Shown piece after piece: positions 12,401 to 26,409 of a DNA stretch of 64,000 bases (position 1 is the stretch's first letter; each line of letters opens with the position of its first letter). Source of the stretch: Mansonella perstans (Eukaryota; Nematoda; Chromadorea; Rhabditida; Onchocercidae); assembly GCA_037074765.1 (NCBI GenBank), contig JBAMDO010000562.1, positions 545,762 through 609,761 of the forward strand, given 5' to 3'. A model generated the notes under the pieces. It was given only the letters and a program-made list of their open reading frames with translations, was not told the origin of the DNA and did no database searches. The position numbers and the translations under genes are program-made.

Positions 12401-14808
12401 TTGAAAAAGAATGAAATTTGATTGAACGACCACTTCTTGAATATTTTTTCTTCCCATTCTTAAATTCCTTGGTCAACTGTTATCAAATTTGCACTTACTA
12501 TTGCATTCTATCATGTCTGACAGTTCTACTTTTTTTTGAAGCTTGTTTGTTGGTGTAATACTTTGAGAAAACGTTTCACTTATGCTAACTAATAGAATCT
12601 AATCATCTCACAGCATCTATCAACAGGACTGCTTGACATTATCTTTAAACCGATCGATTGATCAAACGCTTATCATCAAATATATAAACTGAAGCATAGG
12701 GAATGATGGTTAATGATGGCATAATGGTTTTTTATTGATTAATTAGTCGTATATATATATTTTTTTTTTCATGATCCTTATCTTTTCAGAAAGTTTGCTT
12801 GGTTTATAGATTTGCACAGCTGTTTTTTCTGGCTTCCAACAATTATACAGAAATTTGCTCAAAAAAATGAGAGAATTAACTTTAGAATAGATGTATAATT
12901 ACCTTTCAAAGTTTCTCCTACTTTATGCCCAGTTCTTCACATGATTTTCTCATTAAGCCATTTTTAAATTTATTCGCCAAAAATCTAATATAATGAAAGA
13001 ACATAATAATGTCTAGGAATTGGTACATAATCAACTCACAAATTCATTGCAAGCTTTTTTTTTTTGATTTACTCAATATCTGCAAAATTTCTGAACAGTA
13101 AATTTAAAGAAAATGACTTAATGATAATTTTTTAATGATCGTACAGCTTCCCTATCAATGAAAAAGTTAAATTCGACAGCTATCTTTCAACCACCAGCAA
13201 ACATACAAATAACAGACAGTACATTTTTTCACAAAAATATATTTACAATTTAAAGAGAGTAGGAAAACTTTCGCAATCATTAATTTAAAAAACAATCAAA
13301 CAGAATATTATTGTTATGATAAAAGTTGTCAATAAAATAAATAATCATTCTGAAAATTAAGCACATAAAAGTTACTGAAAAATTCCTCTTTTGGATGCCG
13401 GAAAATTTTCAGAACCATGAGAAAAGAAAATTTTGATTTTGGATGATATCTTTTTTTTTTTTGATGACTCTTACATATTTAAAAAAAATCAAATTGACCG
13501 TAGCGAATCGAAAGTAAAAAATTAAAGAAAATAGTGAGGAATTGCTGTTTAAGAAAGTTCTTCTGCTGGGAAAGTGAAAAAATTGCTTTAATTGTTTTTT
13601 CCAATATTCACTGCATCAATCTTAGAGCATTTAGACTTATCATTAATAAATGGGATGGGAAAGTGAATTTCCAAAAAGCTTCAACATAAAGCTATTTTTC
13701 GCTTGCAGAAATGTCCAAATTAATCAATGGAACTATTTAAACAAGCTTGACAAAGAAAAAATGTTTCTTGGTGAATTTTGAAATTTGTGTGACTTTTACC
13801 ATATCCCATCCTATTCCAAAAGCTATCCATTTCAATGTTTTATAAATTTTATTCAATGTCTGCATGCCTCAGTGTCTGGAAGTCGATAGAAGGCTTATTT
13901 TTATGTGTCATGTTGATCGATAAGTTCAGCTAAGGACATCACTAATAATTGCAATTTGAAGTGTCGTGGGACGCTCTTCTGCATATATAAAGCACATTCA
14001 ATAACATAGAGGGATTATTTTATCGTGTGGATAAGTAGAGAAAAAAAATTGAAATTTGAGCATCATATTTGGCTCAACAAACCAAAATAAAAATTAAGAA
14101 GCTTGGAAAAGGAGAAACAAAGCATACAACGTTTCATTTGCTTCCCAAAATTCAATTTGAATATTAACTCGCTGTGGTGAAATGCCCATGTAATGTTGAA
14201 TATATTTTTTCCTAAAGTTTTAAAAATTTCTGTCGTTATCGTTCAGTGGGGGATGAAACAGTTTCCGCTATACCATCCCTGATATTGTTCTCAGTGCCGT
14301 GTGGCAAATTAAATTAGAAACTATTCTTCACTAAAGACTATTAAAAACTTCTTAGTAGAAAATTTTTCCGTGTAACGAAAAGAAAACCGAATGAAATATT
14401 CAGCACTGGAAAAGACAAAAACCTTATTTACACTTTTATAGTAGATAGATAACTATCTGTTAAATTAAAAACCATTTATATGTTTCAATCATTGAGAACA
14501 GATTTATCTTTCGTTTCAAATTTAAAGGTCGAAAGATATAATTATTAGCTGGAGATGTGAAATTTACCCAATTTACCCGGCTTATTAATATGAGATAAGC
14601 CTCTCTATATTTAGAGAAGCCAAGCATTTAAAGTTTTTATGAAGATAGCTTTAGATGAGAAAACTTATAATGGTTTTTCACAAAATACCGATCACACCAT
14701 TCCGATATTTTTAATTCATTTTTTTGGTATTATGGGTAACGATTTTTCTTCAACAATTTTATGGAAAATCAAAATATGGAAGTTGTAAAACTGTAAAAAT
14801 ATTCCACA

Positions 14809-14859
14809 CATACATACACACACACATACGCACACGCACAGACACATACACATACAATA
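14809..14859. repeat. CA-rich microsatellite
   Basis: Imperfect run of CA dinucleotides interrupted by TACA, CG and GA units. On the minus strand it reads as a Cys/Val-rich shadow frame, which is a consequence of the repeat and not a gene. Confidence 0.9.
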
Positions 14860-15040
14860 CCTAAAAAATGAATTAGCATGTAACTTTGGCTTTCGTATAG
14901 AATCTATTTCATCACGATCGCCAGATAATTGATCCAAGCGTGATAATGTTACTTATAATTAGTTGCAACGAATAATTTCTCGGAAATACTCGATGTATTT
15001 TAATGCGTCTTTGCTTCTTGCATCAAAAGGCTTGAAATTT

Positions 15041-15098
15041 TGCAGTGACAGATGAAATTGCTTAAAATTCTTGCAGTGACAGATGAAATTGCTTAAAA
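15041..15098. repeat. Tandem duplication, 27 bp at 31-bp spacing
   Basis: Two perfect copies of a 27-bp unit beginning TGCAGTGACAGATGAAATTG lie at 15041 and 15072, separated by 4 bases. Confidence 0.9.
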
Positions 15099-18000
15099 AC
15101 TAATTGAAGTGAGAAGAAGACAGAAAGAAATTTGTTGTACAATAAATCATATCCTGCACCAATAAATCATTTTCTGGACCGAAAATTAAAAAAGAATTTA
15201 TGGAGGCCGAAGGATCATGAAAATAAATAATATGCAAATAGATGAAAGTGAACATATATTAATCAACAGGGACAATTTGTTTAATTAACAAATAAATAAA
15301 TAAGAAATAAATACGTAGGGGAATGAATGAAACTTTTAGTTGATCGGAGTAGAATCTTATAAACTGAAAACAAAAAAAGTCCCATGAAAACTGCTCCCAA
15401 ATTTTTCTTTTATCCGGTGCTCAGCCACATTTCTTTCGAAGAATTCTTCCTTGAAAAATGATTCCAATGTCACATAATGTTCCTCTATGGCAGTTTTCAC
15501 TTTATGACACTAAAAAGTCAGTTTCAATTCTCGAAGGAATTCGAAAATGCCTGCCAAAGCTTCAAAGAGTGTTCCAAAATAATCAATTTTAAAATTTAAA
15601 TAAAAATAAGAACCGTTTTTTAGCACTATGCAGCTTCTATTTTTAACTTGTTACCATTATAAATGTTATGATTTTTTTCTTTTTTTACCACTGTCATCAT
15701 TATTATCAGTGTCGCTGTTATCTTCACTATCATATACCGATAACTTACTTTTGGATGATCTGCTTTACAAGCATTTCTTCTCCTTTTCTATTGTTTTTGA
15801 AGAAGGAAAAAGGCTGGATTGTGCTAAATAATTCTTTTCAACAAAAAAAAAAAGATACTAAAAGAAAGGCTTGCTTACGCGTTGCTAATTAATTAATTAC
15901 AATTCCTAAATTTGATAACTGGAATGGACTGATGAGAAAAGTGAAACAAGTTAAACAAATGAATATTGATGAATACCGATATTAAATATTGATGTATCAC
16001 ATATCAATGTAAAATATCAATGAATCAGCACAGCTGTCAAGTAATTATTAATGATTGTTTTTTTGGATATGTTTACTTGTTTCCTCGTGCTAACCAAGTT
16101 ATGCTACTAGTTTGTCATCTGATTACTTGTCTCCAGTTACAACATCAATTTTACCATTAATTTACAGCTGTGAGTGTGACAATCACTGACACTTTCCGTT
16201 CATTCATCCAAGCGAAATAATCTCCCTTGCTAGAAAAATTATTTACATTTGTCACTGCTGTCCTTTAAATACAACAAAAAGGTCATTTACATCATAATTC
16301 TGTGAATTATTTGTCAAGTCATATTTCTTTATTTACGGTTTAAGTGATAGGAGTAATGCACAGCAGAGGCATGGTGCGATGTGGCAAGGATAATCTGCAG
16401 TGATAACGATGATAACAGTTAATGAACATCATAACAGTAATTAACGAACAAAGTTACTGCGACCAGCAAGTCCAAATCATTAAAAGCCTTTTTCCCTAAA
16501 GAATATGTTAAATGCGGAAGACTTCAAGATTAAACTAATTAGAACATTTCGGTATAGTTTTAGTAAGTATAGTAAGCTTTCTTCCCTTTGGCTTTGGAAA
16601 ATTACTGAAGAAAAGCAATTAATACTTTATAACTGATAGCGGTATTTCGTAAACCTTCAATAGATGATGTAAGTTGCCATTTCAAATGCGAAGCGTTTGG
16701 AGGAGGTGCATTTTTTGGGCAGTGAGTAATACCGGCGCATCTTTTATTGAGTGGTCGAAATAAAATGATGAGTTACTGTTCATAGTTACTGTTCAAAATG
16801 ATGACTAATGTTCATACTTTACAAAAACAATGATTTCAAAAACCTTTTGATTTCAAAAATTTTTTGATTTCAAAAACTTCTCGCAAAGAGAAAAGAGCGA
16901 ATTGGAAAATGAAGATTGCAACTCGATTCGCTTAGCCGAAGCATAAACAACTAGTAATCCAAGTTAGATGAAATTTGTAATTCTTTGTAGTTAGATCGCC
17001 AAAATTTAACAAAGATCTGCATTTCAGCAAAAAAGTGAAGTGATTGAAAGTCAAGAAATTTTGATTGATTTGTAATTAGTCTATTTAACAAGTTTAGCCT
17101 GATTTCAAGTTAACTTATCTAATCAGAGTAAACATATTGAAAACAGCATTTTAAGCAGAATTCAATACTGTTAGGCTTGTAAGAAGAACAACAATATTAT
17201 TCAAAAGTCCAATATTTATTTCTGAAACATTCAACTTTCAAATCGATGTTGTTTGGCGTAAACTTATAATTTCACTTCAACAATCAACTGAACAAATAAA
17301 ACTTCACTTTCTTCTTTTTTGTCCTAAATTTTTGACTTGCCCAGCAGAGAAAAGCACTTTGAAAAAAGATTTATAAGGATAGAATGGAATGAATAATTAC
17401 TGAGATAATCTCTTCGAAGATGCAAAAATTTAACTTTCCAAGAACAAAAAAAAAAATTGCAAATCCAGGCATAGACGATTTGAATTCTTGGTTCTTGAAA
17501 TTCTTAAATTTAAATTACCAGTTATAAAACTGTGCTAAGCAAAATTGAAAAAAATTCAACGAAGATGATGAGTTTAACACATAGGACGAAGATGAAAAGA
17601 AGATAAACAGCTGGACGGATAATTGATAAGGCTGAATCGATATGTATCATTCTATCCTTATCTTTTACTTTTTTTTCAAATTGCCATTATTAAAAATGGA
17701 TCAATTCAACAACTTCACTCACATAGTGCTTGGCATACTTTTTGTAGTTTTAGAACTAACATCGCGGGTCACATACAAGGTCAGTCAGCTAACAAAAGTT
17801 TTATTAATTGATTGGCCAAGATGCACTAGATTCTTATGACCTTAATAACTTCACCTATTGAATGTTTACTCTACATACAGTACTACATTACTCTACATAC
17901 AGTACATTTCGATTTCATTTGTTATTTGAAATTTGCTTTTTCCCAGAGACTGCATAATAATGTACAGGAAATAACAACTCATAGAAAGATAGCATCGCTG

Positions 18001-18447
18001 CAATGATTTTTGCAACAAAAAAAGTGTAAGTGTAACTGAATAAAATTCGTAAATTTTTAAATTGGCAGTAAAGTTTTTGCTCAGAAAATTATGTGGGAAT
18101 TGTTGTGTCCCTGAAAAGTGCGAAATGATTTTTTTCTTTTGGCTCTGAAGAGAAAATCAACTAAAGAAATCTCGTTAGGTGGCTTATGATTATAAGATAC
18201 ACAAATCATGTCTTCCTCTTTGTCCATAAACATTCATTTCATGTTTATATCATCTCAATCTATGTATTTCATATTGATCACTGATGACACTTTGCAATTT
18301 GTTGAGAGATCAATTGAAAAGTTTATTTCTTTCACTAAATTCACACTTTTTGAATTTTTGAATATTTTTTGTTGGAAATTTGCATTGAGAACCAATCATT
18401 GGAATCCTCAAAAAAAAACATGTAATTATCGGCAATGCATCAGGCAT

Positions 18448-18483
18448 TGTTGGGAAGTAGTGCAACTGCACTACTTCCCAACA
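18448..18483. repeat. Perfect 17-bp inverted repeat (hairpin)
   Basis: The arms TGTTGGGAAGTAGTGCA and its exact complement are separated by only two bases (AC). With a U-G wobble the RNA stem would extend outward by about three more pairs. The very short spacer argues against an ordinary microRNA precursor. Confidence 0.9.
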
Positions 18484-21400
18484 GTGATTCAACTGATCAT
18501 TAAGAGTATTGAACATTATCTTTTAGCAATAATGACCAATGAGTGAGATAAGCAAATGCGTAATGAGCGTTTAACGTTAAAGCGTTTAACGTTTGACGCT
18601 TAATGAGCGTTTAACAAACATTAACTTTCAACACTGAGTAATGTGTAATGCAGTAGTTTGAGAAGAAAAAAGATGACAAGCGAACTCAAACATCAAAATA
18701 ATTTTTTTTAATTTATCACACCTGGCATTCACCGATCACGCATACATCGATACATCTGGCATATCTGTACCATAGAATTTGATGCCATATAATATAATTT
18801 ACGTGCATTTTATCGTACTATACTCTAATTTAATTTAAAATATGAACAACTCATCACTTCTGGACTATCGTATCTCCCATTTCTTTGAATCTTATTGTGA
18901 ATAACTTATTAGAAATGTATTATTACAGTAGCAGTTTATTTCAAAAGTACTTTTGTTAAGTTCTATAGACGAAAAAAAAGTATGTGATAAATTTTCTTTC
19001 AGATTGTTGAATATATTTGTTTAGAAGTTGCTGCGAATTTAATCTAAAAGGGATTTTACAACGATGAAAATGCAGGGAAATGAAAAACTACAACAATGGC
19101 TTTAGTATCCGATATCTTGATCTCTCACAATATTGAGAGCGAGAAAAACAGAGTATTTGCAACGAGACAGCAAAATTACTGTAGTAAAAATGACATTACA
19201 GACAAACATACAAGATAATTCGAAGATTACACATTGTTGTAACCGTTAAAGCTAATAAGTTGAACGAATCAAAGCTCTAAAAAGCAATAAAATAAATGCT
19301 AAAAAATCTAGCATGTAAAATAAGTCCATAAATTTAGTATTACTTCAAAAAATGATTCAATGAAGAAAAGACAGTGAGGAATATCAAACAGGTGACAACA
19401 TCTCTGAGAATTGAGCAAAATATTCCATTGGAATTTTCTGGCAATCGATTCATTTACCATCTTTTTATGAATCATTCCCAGACATAATTTGGAGCAATGA
19501 CGAATCTGAAGAGAATTAAATAAAGTAGAGGCAAGAGAAAAAATATCTTCTACTGCTCAGGAATCAGAAAAGCAGTGAGAATTTTTGCAGAAAAAAAAAA
19601 CATAGCATTGGAAAATCGATCGTAAATTACCTTCTTGATTTACTTTCATTCAGAGTAATTATTTTCAAAGAATTATTCTTATTTTAAATTTGCAAATCTT
19701 GTCAAATAGAGCTAATTCAAAGATATCCATTTTAGGGATTAATATTAATTTTTTCATTTCTACTATTAATGAAATATATGTACTTTTACTGAAAGTTATC
19801 CATCAATCTTTTAAAAAATCCCCAAGTTTCAGCAATTCATGCAATTTTTCAGCAAACTTTTAGAATTATTTATAATTTGCTTATCAACTTTACAAGTTTA
19901 GCAAAACCAAAAAGTATAATAAATATGGTTGGAAATGAATCGAATATTAATGATTTTGATGACATGAAGTCAGCAATGTTCTCTCTACTGTTTTCCTAAC
20001 CAATTCCAGCATACATCCATCATTCCCACGATACAGCATAACCTTGCAATTTTTCGTTCATCGTTTTTTTATAAAGAACACTTCGACATTTGTTTATAGC
20101 CTGGATCTACGAGAATTCTGCTAAGGCTATATTTAGTTCTGAGGGAACGCATCAATTCGTGAATCTTCTCACTATTTAAATTTTTCTTTCGTAACAAGGC
20201 TAATAAATTCCAACTAAGTTTTATAAGAAATAATGCCATTTAATCAGAGCTTAAATTCATTTTCGAATAAAGATCCAAATAGATTATTGGGCTATCATTG
20301 ATGCTATCACTTTCATCAGTAATCATTCGTGTCTTTTCACTAAGCAGAGAAATTAAAATAAGCCGAAAATAATGTGTTAGAAAAGATATCTAAAAAACTG
20401 TGATCAAATGTATTAAGATAATTTTTACTACATGTTTCAGTATTAACAATCCATTGGCAACGATAATAAGAAATCATAATACTAATAAGATATGAAAAGA
20501 AGGAATAGAGTTCCACATTAATTTTGAAATCCGTCTGAAGTTTATAATCCAAACAATAAGATTCTAAGATTTCACGCGAATGATCATCCAAATAATCATA
20601 ATAATTCTATTAGTTAAAGAGCTTACAACTGTTGTCTGTTGATTCATTTTAAGCGTTTCAGAATGGCAACTTCGTAATACTGCTTCATTTTCACTCAAAT
20701 TCTGAATTCTTAAATTACTTAAAATTACTGAGAATACTAAAAATTACTCTGAATATTAGTGCACTTGTACAATGAATATACGTTGAAGTACTGCTGTGCA
20801 TTCGTAAAATTTTTAAAGGCTACAGCGGTATTTTTCTCCTATAACCAGTTCATTAAGAATAAAGAAATGTGAAGTGATTATCTGTAAAAGAAGTGATTAT
20901 GAAGATTAGAAAGAAGGAAATTAGAAAGCTGATCACTGCTTATCAAACAAGTGTTAATTCATAATTTTGGAAGAAAAAAAACGACATCTAACAGCATCCT
21001 TGAAAAAATCAAATTCAACAACTTCAAAGAATAAATCTTGTTGTCATATAAATTTGTAAATTTCAAATTTCTTAATAAAAGAAAAAACAATGTTGAAAAG
21101 TTTAAAATTTTATAAAAGAATTTATGAGTGATGTATTTAAATTATCCCTTCCGAACAAACAGTTGCCAAGTCGGCACAAAAACATACCTTAGTTTAGAAT
21201 GACAAAAGTGTTAAAATTTTATGTTCTATAAAACACTTTTTTTCAAATTCCAGTGGTCTGAAATTTTAAAAAAAAAGGTAAGAATGGTATATTTGAAATA
21301 AGCGGAGCACTATGAAATACAATTCCTGAAACGTGGCACTGATTCATCGCATTTATAAATGCAGCTTACTAATCCTATAATTACATAAAAAAAAACTGAA

Positions 21401-21732
21401 AGTCAGTTCTCATCATTATTGCATATTAAAAAAATCATAATTGACATGTTCTGAAATAACAAAATATTGCAAAAATTTAACCCAAATCTTTGCCTTCACC
21501 TCAATCCCACTTTAACTTTTGGCTTACAAATTATCATTTTCATCCTACTTCATTTTCCTAATTCAGTCAGATTTGCATATATTCTCAAGAATTTTTTGCT
21601 CAAGTCCCCAAAAAATATGGCATCCTTCTCTTTATAACTTTTCGCTGATGTAGAAGACAATAAATAAATTTCAAATCAACTTAAACGCTGTGCGCGAAAT
21701 TTTCTTCTCACAAGTGAGAAAAATTTTAATAG

Positions 21733-21766
21733 TTTAATAGTTCTGCTTCAATGCAGAACTATTAAA
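21733..21766. repeat. 14-bp inverted repeat with 6-nt loop
   Basis: The arm TTTAATAGTTCTGC at 21733-21746 and its exact complement at 21753-21766 flank TTCAAT. It lies in the gene-poor stretch. The short T run is on the 5' side, so it is not a typical terminator. Confidence 0.85.
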
Positions 21767-22305
21767 AATCGAAGCATTCTATCGAATTTAACCTTCACGA
21801 AATCGATTCTTGTGGTATTTCGACGCTTCCCCGAAATTTTATCATGAAAGCATCACTTGAAGAACTTTTATTTCACAGAAATCCTTAAATCTGAATTTCC
21901 AAAGAAAATAAGACAAGATAAAAAAAATTAAGAATTAGAAAAAAATTATTTAAATATGGAAAATTTGATAAAAACTCAAAAATTTTTACAGATTTCAATT
22001 GAAGCACTAAAAAAAAAAATTGGTATAATTCCGACAGTCCGAAATGCAGGAATATAGTGAAGAGAATGCTGTAAACTTCACACCGTTCATTTAGCATTGT
22101 CGGATTATTGTAATTAAAATTAATAGACAAAATGATAAAATTTCGTAAGTAAAAAATGGGGGTGATGGTAAGAATATAAACTAACAATAGGACGATGTCA
22201 TGAGATCTCGATATTTATAGGCAGCGGATAAGAAAACCGTCTATAATCATAAAGACCATGCCAAGATTCAGCTTAATCTCATGATGACAGCAGGAGTTTA
22301 TCAAA

Positions 22306-22381
22306 GCTTAGCTTTTAACCCTGGCTATATATATATGTATAAAGCTTGGCTTCTAACTCTGGCTGTATATATGTATAAAAA
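22306..22381. repeat. Imperfect tandem duplication with TATATA core
   Basis: Two copies of about 38 bp each begin AAAGCTT(A/G)GCTT, pass through a CTGGCT core and end in a TATATATGTATA tract. Confidence 0.75.
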
Positions 22382-23653
22382 GCTTATTACAGTCAAACAC
22401 ACCTCAGATGGTTGTCAACACTTAAACACTTAAGGATTATCACTACGATCAACAGTTACGCTATCTCTTTTTCCGTTCTGTACGTTTGATAACTTTCAGT
22501 AATGAATCTTATTACAAAAATGTTGACAAAGTAGCGGTTAGCTACTACTGAAAGAAATTGTTAATTAAAATTGATGAAATGTTTGTTTGTTTATTGTATG
22601 ACTCATTTTTGTTATTGCTAACCAGTTTATTGCTACTCTTTTCTTCTTAGTGTTGTGAATCAGTAGACTGTGTGAGTTACAGAGACAGATATCATTTATC
22701 GGTGACAAATATAATTTCTAGATGAGTGTTCTCTTACTGAATTCTTGAAATGTAGGAAAATGTTTTCAGAGCGAGAAAAAAAAAGGATGCGTTCGTTGAT
22801 CAATTAGTTGATTGATTTGATAATTAATAGTCTTTAGTTAGATATATGAATTCAGGAAGTTTTTCCTATGCTCACCTGAAATCACTTTAACAATTTATAA
22901 CAAAAATGATCCAACTGAAATATGTTAGGAAGCCTTTAAATTCATTTTTAACAACAGAAAGATCCAAAAGACTGATTATAAATAACGCAGCATTTGTACA
23001 TATTTCTAGGGGAGGTATATTTTGACAGTTAACTGCACTGCGTTATTTACGCATTAATTTGAGAAAAAAAACATCACAATTTTTTTTCAACTTCCACAAT
23101 CCAAACTGCAGCAGAAGGAGTAAAGAGATGTGAAGAGTTTCAGTAGGTTGAAATAGAGTTATATTAATTGATCGGCTTTTTGTAGAATTTCCGGAACTCA
23201 AGAGTCAAATTACTGAAATTGGACTATCGATCAACTCAGAAATTTCGAATATATGTTTGATTTAACCTACATGTACATACATTAATTCCGTTCTTTAAGG
23301 TAATTTTATTTCACGAATTTCAAATAAACTATTGTCTCCGAAATCTTCCTAAAGAATTTTTTCATAATGGAGTTGAGAAGTGGTTCTCGTTTTTATAACA
23401 TTGTAATACTTTATTTCACCATGCACCGACGAATTAAAAATTATTACCCTGAATTCAACCATCAATCAGAAGAAATTAAGAAAAAAAAAAAAAAAAAATT
23501 ATTACCAGATTAATAAGAAATTAGTGCAGCAGAATTTCTCAATAATTATTGCAATATATCGATGATATAATGAATGCTAATCTTTTTATAAGATGAATTT
23601 TTAAAAAACTGCGCGTAGAAATCGATATTTTTACATTAAATCGGGAGATTAAA

Positions 23654-26386
23654 TTATGAATTGTCAAGTCTTGTTGACTTAATAGTAACTTGCGGAGCCA
23701 GTATATCTAAACGACTTTGCACCAGTTGTAATTCTAATTCCTTCGCTGTTGGAGTATATTCTTTCGGATCCCGCTGATCTACAAACAAAAAGATTTTCAA
23801 GCAAGTACTGATTAATTTTAACTTAGAATTATATCTTCAAAATCTTGAATTATCTTCAGCATTTGTATTTAATTTCGTTTTAAATTCATAAAAAGAGTAA
23901 CTTTTTTCTTTTTAAAATTATCGAAAATTCAACTGAAATTTTTTAACAAAAAATCCTTAACAGATTGTCAAAGTATGACTTTTTAATATCTTACAGTAAG
24001 CTTTGTTTGCAGTTCGCTGTAGTATTCCCTGCAAAGTGCCAATAACGTTCTGGAGAGCCACTTTAATATCACCGTTCAGTTTATCCATCCAAACGAGAAG
24101 CAGGCTAATGAAAACGTCACCCGTACCCACGAACATTCCAGGTAATATTGGGATATCAAATCGGTACTGTAAGGGTCGTTCATTAGGACCTAAATAAAGA
24201 ATGGTACTGAAAATAAGTTTTGGATGTAACCTAAATAAAATTCTGAAATCGCTTGTTGTTATTTCAAACTGCCTAAAATGAAATCATCAGGACTGGAAAA
24301 TTTTAACTGATAAATTAATCTTGTCATCCAAACAATTTTCACAATAAATTTGAAACAAATTATATGAGTGAAATAACAAAAGATACCTCTGTAAACAGAA
24401 CCATAACAAAACTTTGTATTAAACGATTCCAGACCACTCGAAACAACCACGGCTTTAACACCAGATTTATGCATTAAATCAATTGCTTTCAAGCACTCTT
24501 CCTCATTATTTATGGATAAACCAGAGAGTTCCCTAGCAAAAAAAGAAAAAAAAAACTAATTACATTCAAAATCCATTATGATAAAAAAATTCAATTTTAT
24601 TGAGAAATGTGGTAAATATGTCAAGTTTAAAACCTGAATCTTTTAAACATTGAACAATTTAATTTTTTTAAACCTTCCGACAGTTTCATATCTCTTTTTC
24701 ATAAACACAGCAGAATTACACTTATAATTATGGTTAAGGCAAAACTAACTTTATCAATCTCATAATTTGAAACAATTCTGAAACTTACGACAATTCAAAA
24801 ACATTTGGTGTGATCAAATCAGCCAAAGGGATTACAACATCACGATATATTGGCATTAACTCTTTCTGGACATACTAAACATAGAATTAAAATCTTATAG
24901 CATTTGGTAAAATCAATTTCCTGAAGAGAGAAAACTTGACTTCTAAACTTTTACTGATTTATGGAAAAATGCTTAATCTTACTTTTGAAATACAACTTAC
25001 ATAACGGCCGTTATCACCCAGTACAGGATCACAATCTGCAAATGTATATATTTGGAAATCAACCTTCCATTATTTGGGAATTGCAAGAATTATCTTCGTG
25101 TACAGTTGCTGTACAACTTCTTTCTAGAAAAAAATCTTTTCCACAAGACAAATACCGCGAAGGAATTATGAAAGCTTTTCTCATATTTTCTCATATTATC
25201 TTTATTTTGTCTTATTTAAATGTACAAGCTGTAACTATGAGGAGATAAGAATAAGTGAGTATCATTATATTATTGGGTATTAATGGTAAAATAATGAAAG
25301 AAGTAAATACTCACAGAAAAGAACATCTGGATTTTTCTGTTTCAAATCTTTGACTATCTTAACAACTTCCTGCAGAAATGATGAGTCTCTACAATATCCT
25401 AAAAATATGAGAACTTGAATAGTGAAAAGAAAAGTTATTATTTGAAATTAATCATCGGAAATTTAATTCTAAAACTTCATACTGTCTAAAACATATATTT
25501 CTCAGAAATGAAATCATCTCAGTCTTAGTCACAAATCATTTGAATTAATATGATTCATAGACTGTAATTGAAGGTTGCTCATATCGCTGATCATATCTAT
25601 GGATCCACCAAAGAACTAGAATACGGAATTTATCATTGCATAAAATACTAAAAGCATTTATAGATATCCATAAAATGGTACCTGTTAAAATGTGCGAATA
25701 GTTATTAATGTCGTTGAGCTTTAAACCTTCATAAATGTCGTTAAGCTGCAAACCATCCATTATCTGACCTTTCATCACTTTATATGCTAAAATTTCGCCA
25801 AAAACTTTCAAATTTAGCTTCTTAGCAATTCGGCTTTGAAATTATTTAATCCTAAGTAAGTTATTACTTTACGAAGTTTTACGAAATGTCAATAGTTATA
25901 ATTAAGCTGCCAGTTGAGTACTTAAATAAAGAATACTGGCTAACAGAATTTAAAGAAATTATCAAATGAATAATACCTGAGTGATTGGAAAACTGTACCG
26001 AATTTATCGGATCCACTTCATAACCATGCAGCTAAAATTATATGTTATATCATCGGTTAGATAAGCCTTTAGTAGTTTGTTTAACTATTTTTAGTTCTCG
26101 TAAGCTGAAAAATGGTGGCCAACAACTTCCAACATTACTACTTGAACTTTTTTTGGCCAGCTTAAGCTTCTGCAACATACATACTGAGGAATTTCTAAAC
26201 CATAGAAATATTCAAATGGATTTTGTTTAAACAAATAAAGGAAAAATAAACCTGCATTGGAAATACACTGCATTTGTTGCCAGCGTAACCATGTGTGACA
26301 TGGCTTTGAATTGATAAAATACGGTGATTTTTTGGTGGATTATTTTTAATTTGCTCGTAGATTATGTGAGATATATTACTTTCCAT
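23654..26386 (-). CDS. pdxk-1: Pyridoxal kinase
   Basis: Nine exons: 26386-26252, 26031-25977, 25804-25682, 25398-25315, 25035-25001, 24874-24789, 24532-24387, 24189-23995 and 23778-23654. They give 984 nt and 327 residues, close to the roughly 310 of animal PDXK, with every phase consistent. The enzyme phosphorylates pyridoxal, pyridoxine and pyridoxamine with ATP in the salvage route to pyridoxal 5'-phosphate, in the cytosol. Family motifs: [16 protein letters not shown] near the N-terminus, [15 protein letters not shown], the CDPVLGD motif of the nucleotide site, and FVGTGDVF with the catalytic Asp at about residue 246. The start is the ATG 22 nt below a TTCAG acceptor (exon sequence from 26408), which looks like a spliced-leader or 5'UTR junction. 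A further ATG far upstream in the same frame would add an unconserved Phe/Leu-rich extension and was not chosen. No damage is visible. Animals cannot make B6 de novo, so this should be a housekeeping gene. Confidence 0.95.
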
Positions 26387-26409
26387 AATGTGTTTAAAAA
26401 CTTTACACC

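Larger units (their letters stand above)
9640..23640. other. 14-kb gene-poor stretch
   Basis: Only short AT-rich reading frames without recognisable domains or exon-like codon use are present, on both strands. Small repeats and hairpins are listed separately. It could hold regulatory DNA for MAP1, non-coding RNAs, or untranslated exons that cannot be seen from sequence. Confidence 0.5.

Noticed and set aside
14716..14937. Cys/Val-rich frame on the minus strand
   Set aside because: It is the CA microsatellite read in one phase.
18448..18483. microRNA precursor
   Set aside because: Two-base spacer and short total length do not fit known precursors; kept only as a palindrome.
9640..23640. Many reading frames of 60-110 codons in the gene-poor stretch
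   Set aside because: They are AT-driven (Phe/Ile/Lys/Asn-rich), lack motifs and exon borders, and often mirror each other on opposite strands.
24003..24197. Plus-strand frame over pyridoxal kinase exon 8
   Set aside because: It is the antisense shadow of a well-supported exon carrying the GTGD motif.
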